From positions 1 to 64,000 of the forward strand of contig NZ_JAUPED010000008.1 of the NCBI RefSeq assembly GCF_030552475.1: 64,000 nucleotides of DNA, given 5' to 3'. Shown here in pieces: positions 26,537 to 36,328 of this stretch (positions within the stretch are counted from its first letter, which is position 1; each line of letters begins with the position of its first letter). The DNA comes from Mariniflexile sp. AS56 (GTDB taxonomy: Bacteria; Bacteroidota; Bacteroidia; Flavobacteriales; Flavobacteriaceae). Both the position numbers and the translations under genes were made by a program. Under the pieces are notes generated by a model that was not told the DNA's origin, did not search any database, and was given only the letters and a program-made list of their open reading frames with translations.

Positions 26537-27280
26537 TTATTTTAATTTGGAAGAAACATTGTCTAAAACAGACATGCCTATGTAAAGTAGTATAATAACG
26601 GGTATTGCTGCAAATTGAAGTACAATTAAAAGTACCACACAAAGCATGATAAAAATATATCTAGTAGCATTGGCTTTAAAACCCCAATCTTTAAACTTGA
26701 GAGCGAATAACTTAATACCCGCGTTTAGCAAGTAGCAACTTAATGCTGTTAAACCTATTAAAAACCATTTATTAATAATAATGGAATTTATTACATCACT
26801 ATTTTGAAACTCTAAAATTAACGGTAATGAAACAATTAAAAGTGTATTCGCCGGCGTTGGCAAGCCTTTAAAATAGGTTTGTTGATCTTCGTCTATATTG
26901 AATTTCGCTAATCTATATGCTGATGCCAGTGTAACACATAAACCAACTAAGGGTAGTAGCGGCAAATCGAATCCAAAGCTTGATGTTCCCCAACTATCTG
27001 ATGTCTCTGGAGCATCAACGGTCAAACTAAGCAGTTTATACATAATAAGTCCTGGTACGAGGCCACTCGTTACCATATCTGCCAAAGAATCTAATTGAAC
27101 CCCCAATTCACTTTGTACATTCAGTTTTCTGGCAGCAAACCCATCAAAAAAGTCAAAAAATATACCCAAAAACACAAATAAGGCTGCAGCAATAAAATTG
27201 TTATTAACTGCAAAAATCACAGCAATGCAACCACAGAAAAGGTTTAATAAGGTTAAGGCGTTAGGTATATAGTGTTTCAT
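26537..27280 (-). CDS. pssA: CDP-diacylglycerol-serine O-phosphatidyltransferase
   Basis: An integral membrane enzyme of 247 residues that makes phosphatidylserine, the precursor of phosphatidylethanolamine. The CDP-alcohol phosphotransferase signature is complete: DG-x2-AR-x8-G-x3-D-x3-D, read from FFDGFAARKLNVQSEL onward. Six or more hydrophobic segments follow. The opening MKHYIPNALTLLNLFCGCIA is typical of PssA rather than PgsA. It is upstream of the DUF808 gene. Confidence 0.92.
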   Translation of the reverse strand: MKHYIPNALTLLNLFCGCIAVIFAVNNNFIAAALFVFLGIFFDFFDGFAARKLNVQSELGVQLDSLADMVTSGLVPGLIMYKLLSLTVDAPETSDSWGTSSFGFDLPLLPLVGLCVTLASAYRLAKFNIDEDQQTYFKGLPTPANTLLIVSLPLILEFQNSDVINSIIINKWFLIGLTALSCYLLNAGIKLFALKFKDWGFKANATRYIFIMLCVVLLIVLQFAAIPVIILLYIGMSVLDNVSSKLK

Positions 27281-27367
27281 AGTATTTTTTTAATGTTGTA
27301 AAAATAGCAAACAATTTTCGTCTAAAGCAATATCTATTATAAATTCAAGTTTATAGGTTTATAAATT

Positions 27368-28465
27368 ATGTGCATCTTTGTAAAAAAATTGCGATTGAGA
27401 TCTTATTTTACTGCTTTGCTTTGCGTTATAACCGCATCTGTATTTAGCCAAACCGTTCGAAAATATTCCAACGAGTTCATGAATATTGGTGTTGACGCTG
27501 CAGCTTTGGGTATGAGTAGTGCTGTTACGGCAAACACATCCGATGTCAATTCTGGGTATTGGAACCCCGCTGGTTTATTAAAACTAGAAGACAATCAATT
27601 AGCTTTAATGCATTCCAGCTATTTCGCTAGTATTGCAAATTACGATTATATAGCATTCGCAAAACCTTTAGATGATAGAAGTAGTATTGGTGTTTCATTA
27701 ATTCGATTTGCGGTAGACGACATACTAAACACCACCCAACTTATTGATGAACAAGGCAATATAAATTACGATAGAATTAGTTTATTCTCTACTGCCGATT
27801 ATGGATTAACCATTTCCTATGCACGCGCATTGCCTATTGAAGGATTAAATTATGGTGTAAATGCCAAAATAATACGCCGAGTTATAGGTGATTTTGCCTC
27901 CTCTTGGGGATTTGGATTTGATGCTGGTGTTCAATTTGAAACTGATAACGACTGGAAAATTGGTATCATGGCACGTGATATCACAACCACGTTTAATGCT
28001 TGGGCAATTAATAAAGAAGCGTTTAAAAAAGTACAAGATGCTGTTGAAGGACAAAATCAAGAACTACCCGAAACTACTGAAATTACCATCCCGAAACTAC
28101 AAATTGGCGTTTCTAAATTATTCGATTTTCATTATGATTACAGCCTTTTAGCCGCCGCCAATTTAAATGTAAGGTTTGAAGAGAATAATGATGTGTTTTC
28201 ATCATCAGTCGCAAGTATCAATCCTGCTCTAGGCTTTGAATTTGGGTATATTGATATGGTATATTTACGAGCTGGCCTTGGTAATTTTCAAAATGAAACA
28301 CAAATTGATAATTCACAACAACTTAGTTTTCAACCTAGTTTTGGTGTAGGTTTTAAGTACAATGGTATTCAAATTGACTATGCTTTCACTGATATTGGCG
28401 ACCAAAGTGTGGCTTTATATTCAAATGTGTTTTCATTAAAACTTGATTTCAGCTATTTTAGATAA
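27368..28465 (+). CDS. PorV/PorQ-family outer membrane protein
   Basis: This 365-residue exported beta-barrel protein has a signal peptide ending near FSQ (about residue 28). The mature part starts with the family pattern SNEFMNIGVDAAALGMSSAVTA and NSGYWNPAGL. Repeated amphipathic strands follow, ending in the C-terminal aromatic residue typical of outer-membrane barrels (SYFR). Members such as PorV act in type IX secretion by shuttling cargo from the translocon. Other family members have no known role, so this assignment is to family only. The next gene starts 10 bp later. Confidence 0.85.
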   Translation: MCIFVKKLRLRSYFTALLCVITASVFSQTVRKYSNEFMNIGVDAAALGMSSAVTANTSDVNSGYWNPAGLLKLEDNQLALMHSSYFASIANYDYIAFAKPLDDRSSIGVSLIRFAVDDILNTTQLIDEQGNINYDRISLFSTADYGLTISYARALPIEGLNYGVNAKIIRRVIGDFASSWGFGFDAGVQFETDNDWKIGIMARDITTTFNAWAINKEAFKKVQDAVEGQNQELPETTEITIPKLQIGVSKLFDFHYDYSLLAAANLNVRFEENNDVFSSSVASINPALGFEFGYIDMVYLRAGLGNFQNETQIDNSQQLSFQPSFGVGFKYNGIQIDYAFTDIGDQSVALYSNVFSLKLDFSYFR

Positions 28466-28475
28466 TCTGAATTTT

Positions 28476-29651
28476 ATGCAAAAAAAACTACTCTTTTTAT
28501 GTCTCTTTTTATTTGTTGAAATAATACAAGGCCAACAAAACATACTTTCTGAACAAGCCGAAATTAGCGTTCTAACCATTGGCGCTGGTACTTCGTTGAA
28601 TGATGCCTTTGGACATAGCGCTTTTCGAGTAAAAGACCCCGTTAAAGGTGCTGATTTGGTTTTTAACTATGGCGTGTACGACTTTGAAACCCCTAATTTC
28701 TATTTGAAATTTGCACAAGGGAAACTAAATTATTTAATTGGTTTCAATTATTATGAAGACTTTTTTGAAGCTTATATTTCACAAAACAGAACCATTCAAG
28801 AACAGGTTTTAAACCTTTCTTCAGTTGAAAAACAAAAATTATTCGACTATTTATTAAACAATATAAAACCAGAAAACCGAGGTTATTTATATGATTTCTT
28901 TTATGATAACTGTGCAACTAAAATAAAAGATGTTACTAATATTCCTTTAAACAACGCAATTGTTTTCAAAGAACCCAAAGATTTTAAAGAGCAAACATTT
29001 AGAACGTTGATTCAAAATAATTTAAATAATAACTCTTGGGGAAGTTTTGGAATTGATATCGCATTAGGGTCTGTAATAGATAGAAAAGCAAAAACGGAAG
29101 ACCATATGTTTTTACCAGAAAACATTTATAAATTCTTTGAAGTCGCAACTATAAAAGGTAATAACGAATCGTTGGTTAAAAAAAGCAACGTACTTTATAA
29201 AAAAATGGAAATCCCCACTCCCACTCAATTTTTAGGGAGCCCAATATTTGTGTTTGGTATTTTTGGTCTATTCATTCTTTATATAACCTACAACGACTTT
29301 AAAAAGCAAAAACAGACTATTTGGTTGGATGTTACTTTATTTAGTATTACCGGGCTTATAGGGGTTCTTATTCTGTTACTTTGGTTTGCTACAGACCATA
29401 AAGGGACACACCAAAATTATAACTTACTTTGGGCATTTGCACTGAATATTTTAGTAATAGGGCAATTATTTAAACAAAAACCAAGTAGATGGTTTGTTAA
29501 ATACTTAAAGCTTCTAGTAATTCTTTTATGCTTACTAACCCTTCATTGGTTTATGGGTGTACAAGTATTTGCAATAGGTTTAATTCCTTTATTAATAGCA
29601 CTTTTTGTTCGGTATATTTATTTGATTAAAATTCACTCTCAAAGACTGTAA
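28476..29651 (+). CDS. DUF4105/Lnb-type membrane protein
   Basis: This 391-residue protein has an N-terminal signal-anchor (MQKKLLFLCLFLFVEIIQG). A periplasmic DUF4105 domain follows (about 25-225) with a conserved His (DAFGHSAFRVKD) and Cys (FFYDNCATKIKD), then five C-terminal membrane spans. DUF4105 proteins have been linked to lipoprotein N-acylation (Lnb) in Bacteroides, and the His/Cys pair fits an acyl-transfer active site. ATG 28476 is preferred over 28443, which would place eleven non-hydrophobic residues before the signal. It follows the PorV/PorQ-family gene by 10 bp. Confidence 0.85.
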   Translation: MQKKLLFLCLFLFVEIIQGQQNILSEQAEISVLTIGAGTSLNDAFGHSAFRVKDPVKGADLVFNYGVYDFETPNFYLKFAQGKLNYLIGFNYYEDFFEAYISQNRTIQEQVLNLSSVEKQKLFDYLLNNIKPENRGYLYDFFYDNCATKIKDVTNIPLNNAIVFKEPKDFKEQTFRTLIQNNLNNNSWGSFGIDIALGSVIDRKAKTEDHMFLPENIYKFFEVATIKGNNESLVKKSNVLYKKMEIPTPTQFLGSPIFVFGIFGLFILYITYNDFKKQKQTIWLDVTLFSITGLIGVLILLLWFATDHKGTHQNYNLLWAFALNILVIGQLFKQKPSRWFVKYLKLLVILLCLLTLHWFMGVQVFAIGLIPLLIALFVRYIYLIKIHSQRL

Positions 29652-29725
29652 ACTCCAATTTATCAATTAATTATCATCTTTAAAACCGAATACACGACGA
29701 CTGTTCTAAGGTGTTTAGCACTAAA

Positions 29726-31117
29726 TTATTGCCCTCTATAGAATATCATTGTACTCAAGGTTTTAATAAGAATATTGGCATCCAACAAAAAACTTCGATG
29801 TTTAATATAATATAGATCATATTGTAGTTTTAATAAACTATCATCAACCGATGATCCATAGCGTGTTTTTACTTGTGCCCAACCGGTTAGCCCTGGTTTT
29901 ATAATGTGCCTGGTTTCATAAAAAGGAAGGATTTGGGATAGCTGTCTTACAAAATGTGGTCTTTCTGGTCTAGGGCCAATCAAACTCATATCACCTTTTA
30001 AAATATTAAGGAATTGAGGAAACTCATCCAATCTAGAATTTCTAAGAAACTTACCGAATGGCGTTATTCTGGAGTCATTCTTTTTCGCCCAAACAGCTCC
30101 CGATACTTCAGCATTTTTAACCATGGTTCTAAACTTAACTATACTAAAAATATTCCCATTGCATCCTATGCGTTCTTGTACATAAAAAAGGGATCCCCGA
30201 TTCCCTATAAGGTTTCCTAATAAAACGAAGGGTAAGAACAGAAACCCTATAAAAATCCCTAAAATTGAAACAAGGATATCGAACAAACGCTGGAAAAATA
30301 AATAAAGTTTATTATGGTTACTTCTACTGAAGGGAAAATATTTATAAAAATCTTTACCTACAAATTGAACAGGTACACGTTGCATCATATCTTCATAAAC
30401 CTGAGTATATTCCTTAATAGGAAAACCGCCTTCTAAAAGAGTGATAAGATCCCTATAGATTTCTGCTGTGATGGATTGTGAATTGTAACTTGCAATTACA
30501 ATTTCAGATATATTCTCATCTTTAATTACTTGATAAATTTGCTTCGGACTGTATTCAATAATACCTTTAAACTTAATTTTATCTGATTTCTTCTTTTCAC
30601 AATTAATAAACCCTACAATTTTATAATTAGGATCGGCATGTTTAAATGCCTCTGTAATACTTTGGATATTCGCTGTTTCTCCTACAAGAAGCACCTTTTT
30701 GTAAAAACGAGGCGACACAATAAACGTTAAATAAGCAATTCGCCATACAAATAAAGCGAACAAGATTGCGAAGTAGAAATAAAGAATTTGCAACCTATTG
30801 TCGGGCAAAACAGGTGTAAAAAAGGGTGTTAAAAAATAAAACAAAACAGTGATAGACACTGTAAAAACAATGCTTGTCGCTATTTTTTCAATTTTACTGG
30901 ATTTTTGTAAATCGTATAGTTCGAAAATAGTTCCAAATACTGAAATGTACACAAAAAGCACAAAGGCCCAACGCCAATTTTCCTTGGTAATGGTGAAATA
31001 ATCAAATTCAAACGTATTACTTACAAAGTATAAAACAACAAAAATAGAAACGACATCGAAAATTCGTAATAAAATTTTACGTTCTGAAATTTCGAAATGA
31101 ATCCCTTTTTTTGACAT
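29726..31117 (-). CDS. polyprenyl-phosphate glycosyl-1-phosphate transferase (initiating sugar transferase)
   Basis: A 463-residue WbaP/WcaJ-like enzyme that would load the first sugar-1-phosphate of the repeat unit onto undecaprenyl phosphate. The N-terminal part has about four spans, followed by a nucleotide-fold region (residues about 135-235, KKVLLVGE). The C-terminal catalytic domain has FYVQERIGCNGNIFSIVKFRTM, LRNSRLDEFPQFLNILKGDMSLIGPRPERP and KPGLTGWAQV. It is the last gene of the polysaccharide locus in the direction of transcription, convergent with the Lnb-type gene. Confidence 0.95.
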   Translation of the reverse strand: MSKKGIHFEISERKILLRIFDVVSIFVVLYFVSNTFEFDYFTITKENWRWAFVLFVYISVFGTIFELYDLQKSSKIEKIATSIVFTVSITVLFYFLTPFFTPVLPDNRLQILYFYFAILFALFVWRIAYLTFIVSPRFYKKVLLVGETANIQSITEAFKHADPNYKIVGFINCEKKKSDKIKFKGIIEYSPKQIYQVIKDENISEIVIASYNSQSITAEIYRDLITLLEGGFPIKEYTQVYEDMMQRVPVQFVGKDFYKYFPFSRSNHNKLYLFFQRLFDILVSILGIFIGFLFLPFVLLGNLIGNRGSLFYVQERIGCNGNIFSIVKFRTMVKNAEVSGAVWAKKNDSRITPFGKFLRNSRLDEFPQFLNILKGDMSLIGPRPERPHFVRQLSQILPFYETRHIIKPGLTGWAQVKTRYGSSVDDSLLKLQYDLYYIKHRSFLLDANILIKTLSTMIFYRGQ

Positions 31118-31174
31118 GAATAATTTTGATTTGAGAGATGATAAAGATAGTAAGTAAATTAACTAAACTACTAT

Positions 31175-32185
31175 TTATTCCAAGACACTAATCCATAAGT
31201 TTTTAACAATCTCCCAATCGTAACTTTCTACTTTTTTTCTAGCTTTCACGGCTAATTGATCTGTTTTAATGGGGTCTAATTGAAAGTTTTTAATGGCTGA
31301 TACAAATTCCTTTTGGCTATTGGGGTTTACTAAAATACCGTCTTGATTATGGTCAATTAAAAATGGCATACCACCTACATTTGTAGAAATAACGGGCAAG
31401 CCTAAGGCCATCGCTTCTATGACACTGACTGGCATATTATCAAAATTAGTGGTGTTAATAAAAACGTTACAATCTTTAGAAAGTTCTATCCATTCCAACT
31501 TAGACAATTTCCCTGTAAAATTAACAGGTACATTTAATTTTTTAGCATATTTTTCAGTTTTTAAAAGTGAACCATCATTATCTGGCCCAACCATACAAAG
31601 CGATGCTTGAATGCCTTCATCTAAAAGTGATTTTAAAATTTCTACTGCTAAAATCGGATTATAAATATCTGAGAATGAACGCACCCAAAGCAATTTAACA
31701 GATTCATATTTACGCTTCTTAACAGAGTATTTTTCAATATTAATTGAATTAGGAATATGCACTAAATTGGAATATCCGTGGGTTTCAAATTCAGATTTAA
31801 TATATAGAGAAGGTGCCACATTTATATGTGCATACCGAAATATAGATTTACATAATTTTGTATTTGTTTTTAATCGATTTGGTAAGTTCCCACCATGTAA
31901 AATCGGTATATATTTTAGGTTTAAAATTCGACATAATTGACTGCACAAATACCCGTAATAAAAATTTGATGTGCTATAAGTATCTATTAAAACGTAATCT
32001 ACTTTTGTAGCATATTTTAGAATAGCCAAAAGCATATCAATAAGGCGTAACAGCTTATTATTTTGGTTTGAATAAGCAAAAACCGTATACCCTTCTAAGT
32101 TTAAGTTTTTGCTCAAAGTTTCAATAGTGGTTTCTGTTTTACCACTATTCGACAATTTATTCCCTATGTATAGGAGGTTTTTCAT
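31175..32185 (-). CDS. GT4-family glycosyltransferase
   Basis: This 336-residue GT-B glycosyltransferase ends in the GT4 donor-binding pattern NMPVSVIEAMALGLPVISTNVGG, with the two glutamate/acid positions of the EX7E-like site. The N-terminal acceptor domain starts MKNLLYIGNKLSNSGKTETT. It lies between the O-antigen ligase-like gene (20 bp upstream) and the initiating transferase. The donor sugar is not predictable. The protein is soluble and probably peripheral at the inner membrane. Confidence 0.88.
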   Translation of the reverse strand: MKNLLYIGNKLSNSGKTETTIETLSKNLNLEGYTVFAYSNQNNKLLRLIDMLLAILKYATKVDYVLIDTYSTSNFYYGYLCSQLCRILNLKYIPILHGGNLPNRLKTNTKLCKSIFRYAHINVAPSLYIKSEFETHGYSNLVHIPNSINIEKYSVKKRKYESVKLLWVRSFSDIYNPILAVEILKSLLDEGIQASLCMVGPDNDGSLLKTEKYAKKLNVPVNFTGKLSKLEWIELSKDCNVFINTTNFDNMPVSVIEAMALGLPVISTNVGGMPFLIDHNQDGILVNPNSQKEFVSAIKNFQLDPIKTDQLAVKARKKVESYDWEIVKNLWISVLE

Positions 32186-32204
32186 CAGCTTTTATTTAAA
32201 CCTT

Positions 32205-33587
32205 TTAATTGTTAGACCTCACTTCTTTTGAATTTCCATTTTTATCCTTAATATTTTTAGGTTTACCCGTTTCATAAGTTATACTTAATAAGCAAAGTCC
32301 GTACAAAAAAGCAGGCGCTGCAATACGCATTGAAGAGTGATTAATGGTGAGCAACCAAAACAAATAACATGAATAAAAAAACATGTTACTCCTATTTCGT
32401 AAACGTAATATTAGGGGTGTTAAAAGCATTATTGACAAAGCAAAGACACCAAGTAAACCATGTTCTGATAAAATACGACTCATTTCATTATGAGAAGCCG
32501 CCAAAACACCTTCCTTTTTTTCTCGTAACTCTTTTATTTTACCTACCCCGATACCTACAAATGGATTGTTTAAAAATTCGTTTAATTCAAAAGAAACCAA
32601 ATCGGTACGTCCCGTAGTAATATCTTCTTTCTCTCGTCCCAATGCATCCTGGTTCGCATAACGCTTGTCGATAAAACCACTGGTTTGTAGCGACGAATAT
32701 AACCAAATGGAAAAAATAACCCCAACGAAAATTAGTAACATTCTACTAATTCTTAATTTATTAAAAACATTAACCTTTCTAAAGTAAAAAAAAACAAACG
32801 CTGCAATCATAAACAAGGCCGTTATAACACCTCCACGACTAAAGGTTATAATCGCCCTATAACTCATAATAAAGAAAAAACCTACATTTATAGCTTTAAA
32901 AAACATGGAAGGTGATTGCGAAAAAAAACGCACGGTAAAAACAAACATTCCCAAGCCTAAAACAGTAGCCACTTGGTTTGGTCCAAAACCACCAGAAGCT
33001 GCAAAATTAGAGCCTGTACCTGTAATGGTATCACGAATACTCGGATTAAATAAAAACAAATAAGTTGTGGTTGCAATTAATGGTAGAGCCATTGTGAAAA
33101 ACACTTTTTGAATGTTATTATAACTCACTTTCAACTTATAACAAAAAATTGCAACAATACCCAAACAAACAGGACCACTTAGATTAAAAGTAATTGCCGT
33201 TCGTAACGTCGTACTTTCAGTCACATTAAACGCTGCAACAAATATGCCTGGAATAAGCAGTAAAAGATAGATTATATATACAATTGGTTGACTACGCTGC
33301 CTTATAGTAAACAACCCTATAAAACAAAACACGATTACAGCGTACTTAGATGCTTCATATAAAAAACTACCGCCTGTCATTCGCACTAAAACCTCTGCCC
33401 CTACGACATAAGCACAAGCCATTAAAACCTTTAATGCTCGATTTGATGGCTTAGTTTTAAATATCTGGTTTGTGAAATAAACCAAAATACCTAGAAAGTA
33501 AATTTTTGATAAAGAAGTAGAGGCATAAATAATAATTCCTATTAAAATATGTAACCCTATAGCTTTTATGTAATTACTGTTCTTCAA
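32205..33587 (-). CDS. O-antigen ligase/polymerase-like membrane protein
   Basis: This 460-residue polytopic protein has about twelve hydrophobic segments and a large extracytoplasmic loop (about residues 300-365). The loop contains RTDLVSFELNEFLNNPFVGIGVGKI and SHNEMSRILSEHGLLG, the H-x-x-hydrophobic-x-E pattern of the WaaL/Wzy superfamily. It would join repeat units or ligate the finished chain in the periplasm. Polymerase and ligase cannot be told apart by sequence. It is the only protein of this type in the window and lies 1 bp from the next GT gene. Confidence 0.87.
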   Translation of the reverse strand: MKNSNYIKAIGLHILIGIIIYASTSLSKIYFLGILVYFTNQIFKTKPSNRALKVLMACAYVVGAEVLVRMTGGSFLYEASKYAVIVFCFIGLFTIRQRSQPIVYIIYLLLLIPGIFVAAFNVTESTTLRTAITFNLSGPVCLGIVAIFCYKLKVSYNNIQKVFFTMALPLIATTTYLFLFNPSIRDTITGTGSNFAASGGFGPNQVATVLGLGMFVFTVRFFSQSPSMFFKAINVGFFFIMSYRAIITFSRGGVITALFMIAAFVFFYFRKVNVFNKLRISRMLLIFVGVIFSIWLYSSLQTSGFIDKRYANQDALGREKEDITTGRTDLVSFELNEFLNNPFVGIGVGKIKELREKKEGVLAASHNEMSRILSEHGLLGVFALSIMLLTPLILRLRNRSNMFFYSCYLFWLLTINHSSMRIAAPAFLYGLCLLSITYETGKPKNIKDKNGNSKEVRSNN

Positions 33588-33588
33588 A

Positions 33589-34665
33589 TTAATTGCAAAT
33601 GGTATTGTAAACGTTTAAAATGGTCTTTATTTGTGATGCTTCGGAATAATTGTTTTGTATGTGTTGGTTATATTTTTTAGCAAAAGCATCTCTTAATTCC
33701 TTATTTTCAATATACAGAATTAATGCTTTTGAAAGTGCTTCGAAATCTCCTGGTTCAACTAATAATCCATTAAAATCATTCGTAATAACTTCTGAACATT
33801 CTCCAACAGAAGTTGTAACAACTGCAAGTCTAGCTAGCCCATACTCTAACAAGCTTAAAGGTAAACCTTCAGATTTTGATGCTAACACCCCTATGTCGCA
33901 TTGAGATAATATATGAAACGTATCAGATTTGCTTCCGTATATAAAAACATTATTTTCTAGTGTATTATTTAACGCAAATGACTTTATGGCTTCCGAATAA
34001 TCATCACCAAAATGTTTACCAACTACATGCAAACTCCAATCACTGTGCTTTTCTAAAATTACTTTAAATGCTTTCAATAAAGTAAGATGATCTTTTTGTG
34101 CGCGTAAATTAGCCAAACAAATTATACGTTTTCCTTTTTCACCATATAATGTTGTTTCAGAAAATTCATTGTTAATGACAGCAACATTTGGTAAGTAACT
34201 AACATCTTTAGATTTAAGATTTGATATTGCCCACTTCTCTAATCGCCTGTTAACACTGAACACATGTGCAAAACATGAAGAACATACTCTTAAAATTTTA
34301 AACTTTCTATTTTCTAAAAACTCACTGTTTCCATAGTGATCGTGCCAAACAACCTGTACACTACTATGAAACATTTTAATAATAGTCGCTAAAAAAAACG
34401 ATGATGAATGTGCGTGGATAATGTCTATTTTTTCCGCTTTTACATAATTACTAAACGTCAAAATAGATTTTAAATCGATTGTAGATTTTTTACCTAAAAA
34501 CAAAAAATTCACACTTTCATTTATACTGTCTTTTAATAATCCTTCAGCCCGAGTTACACATAAATAAGAACCTTCAATTTTTGTCGACAATGCATTGGCC
34601 ATATTTACTGCCACACGCTCTGCCCCACCAACTTCCAAAGAATCTATTAATTGTAAAACCTTCAT
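33589..34665 (-). CDS. GT4-family glycosyltransferase
   Basis: A 358-residue GT-B enzyme. It opens with MKVLQLIDSLEVGGAERVAVN, the glycine-rich acceptor-domain motif of GT4 enzymes. The nucleotide-sugar site is at LASKSEGLPLSLLEYGLARLA. The core region RIICLANLRAQKDHLTLLKAF is the usual linker to the C-terminal domain. It overlaps the upstream GT gene by 4 bp (ATGA), so translation is coupled. Specificity unknown. Confidence 0.9.
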   Translation of the reverse strand: MKVLQLIDSLEVGGAERVAVNMANALSTKIEGSYLCVTRAEGLLKDSINESVNFLFLGKKSTIDLKSILTFSNYVKAEKIDIIHAHSSSFFLATIIKMFHSSVQVVWHDHYGNSEFLENRKFKILRVCSSCFAHVFSVNRRLEKWAISNLKSKDVSYLPNVAVINNEFSETTLYGEKGKRIICLANLRAQKDHLTLLKAFKVILEKHSDWSLHVVGKHFGDDYSEAIKSFALNNTLENNVFIYGSKSDTFHILSQCDIGVLASKSEGLPLSLLEYGLARLAVVTTSVGECSEVITNDFNGLLVEPGDFEALSKALILYIENKELRDAFAKKYNQHIQNNYSEASQIKTILNVYNTICN

Positions 34666-35777
34666 ATTTTATGTAACAACTTAGAAATTTCGGCATCAAA
34701 AACTTCTAATGTGTATTGTTGAGACCAATTTGATGCTAAATTACTCATCCTTTTTAAAGATGCTACATTATTAATAGCTTTATTGATATCAATTAAAGCC
34801 GCGGTTAATTCAGGTTTAACTAGAATCCCTCTGTCTACTTCATTTAACATAAAAGGAATGCATGAAACAGAGGTTGTTATAGGTATCGTTCCAAAAAACA
34901 TAGCTTCAGCAACGGCTTTTGGCCAACCTTCAGATTTTGAAAGTAATATTAAAAAATGACTACCTTTTAAAGCTTCTTTTATTATTGATTTTTCCTGATT
35001 ACCATGTAATGATATAAAATCATCTAAATGATTATTGCTAATATATTCCTGAAGTACTTCTTTTAGAACACCTTCTCCATACAAGTCTAACCGCACTTGT
35101 TTACCCTCTTTTTGCAAGGTTTCAACTATGTGAATGGCTAATAAAGGTCTTTTTCCTTCTACCAATGTGCCTACAAAAACAAACTTCAACTCATTAGAAT
35201 AATCTTTAAGTGATGACACTTCAATTTCAGAATTAGCATAAGAAGCTGTAAAAAAAGGTTTTATATTTTTAGATTGATTTTGCCAGTCTCCATAAACAAG
35301 AACCTGCATGTTTTTCGTTAAAAAGGTATTACTTAAAATCCATTTTTGAAGTTTATAACTGAAAGGCTGTTTGGCATTGGGATCCCAATTACCAGCATAC
35401 TTCGCTGTTTTTGGCTTTTTAGGAAATAAAATTTGAACAAAACACCCTAACAACCCAATATTTCCTGGACAACGTAAATGAATATGATCGGCCTTTTTAC
35501 ATGCTTTGAAAATAGCCCAAACAATTATTGGAATTTTTATTATAGATGAAAAAACACTTTTTAATGAAGTAAAAGCTATTGATGGAATAGAAATAACCGT
35601 TGGTTGCTTTTTAAACGTCTGCAATAATAACCTGTGATGGTATGTTGTAGGCGATACTATCACTACATCATCAACATACTTGAACCAAATATCCATTTCT
35701 TTCACATAGGGTGCGTAGGCAGCATACAGATGATTCTGTTGTAAAGTTGGAGCATTCGTTATTACTAAAAACCTCAT
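34662..35777 (-). CDS. GT4-like glycosyltransferase
   Basis: A 371-residue GT-B protein. The C-terminal half has KFVFVGTLVEGKRPLLAIHIVETL and the donor site LLSKSEGWPKAVAEAMFFGTIP, both typical of GT4. The N-terminal half (MRFLVITNAPTLQQNH) is less conserved and has a hydrophobic patch near residues 85-105 that may dip into the membrane. Its ATG overlaps the stop of the acetyltransferase gene by one base. Specificity unknown. Confidence 0.86.
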   Translation of the reverse strand: MRFLVITNAPTLQQNHLYAAYAPYVKEMDIWFKYVDDVVIVSPTTYHHRLLLQTFKKQPTVISIPSIAFTSLKSVFSSIIKIPIIVWAIFKACKKADHIHLRCPGNIGLLGCFVQILFPKKPKTAKYAGNWDPNAKQPFSYKLQKWILSNTFLTKNMQVLVYGDWQNQSKNIKPFFTASYANSEIEVSSLKDYSNELKFVFVGTLVEGKRPLLAIHIVETLQKEGKQVRLDLYGEGVLKEVLQEYISNNHLDDFISLHGNQEKSIIKEALKGSHFLILLSKSEGWPKAVAEAMFFGTIPITTSVSCIPFMLNEVDRGILVKPELTAALIDINKAINNVASLKRMSNLASNWSQQYTLEVFDAEISKLLHKI

Positions 35778-36328
35778 TAAATATAGTCTTTAGATGTATT
35801 ATTATTAATTACAATGGCGGGTACGCCCATAACGGTTGCGTTTGGTTCAACAGAGCTAACAACCAATGAATTCGCTGCAACAACGCAGTTATCTCCTAAA
35901 ACGATCTTCCCTACAATTACAGCATTAGCCCCTATATAAACGTTATCACCAATTACTGGAACGCCACGTTTTTCGCCTCTTCCACTTACACCGATAGTGA
36001 CACCTTGTGAAATATTACAATTATCGCCTATAATGGCCGATGCGTTGATAATAATACCACCAAAATGCCCTATATAAAAACCAGAACCAATTTGAGCTGT
36101 ATAAGAAATAGAAATACCAGTAAGAATTTCTATTATTTTTTGCCAAATAACGGCAAATACTAAAAGTAGCTGCTTTATAAAACGGGGTGTTCTACTATTA
36201 TAAATACTATTAGATATACGATAAACACATAAAGCCCAAAGCCCTTGATGAGATAGTACTAAAACAATAGCTAGTTTGTTGCCACTATATTTTTTATACT
36301 TTTTTATATCAGAATAAAACTTTCCCAT
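35777..36328 (-). CDS. serine-acetyltransferase-like hexapeptide acyltransferase
   Basis: A 183-residue left-handed beta-helix acyltransferase. The N-terminal helical part has GLWALCVYRISNSIYNSR. The C-terminal part holds hexapeptide repeats (about residues 80-170: IGSGFYIGHFGGIIINASAIIG, ISQGVTIGV, VIGDNVYIGANAVIVGKIVLG). The catalytic His is probably in GHFGG. This CysE-like group in polysaccharide loci usually O-acetylates a sugar. It lies directly after the upstream GT2 gene with no gap. Confidence 0.88.
   Translation of the reverse strand: MGKFYSDIKKYKKYSGNKLAIVLVLSHQGLWALCVYRISNSIYNSRTPRFIKQLLLVFAVIWQKIIEILTGISISYTAQIGSGFYIGHFGGIIINASAIIGDNCNISQGVTIGVSGRGEKRGVPVIGDNVYIGANAVIVGKIVLGDNCVVAANSLVVSSVEPNATVMGVPAIVINNNTSKDYI

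Noticed and set aside
29652-29725. Terminator between the convergent Lnb-type and sugar transferase genes
   Set aside because: The gap was checked and no convincing hairpin with a T or A tract was found.
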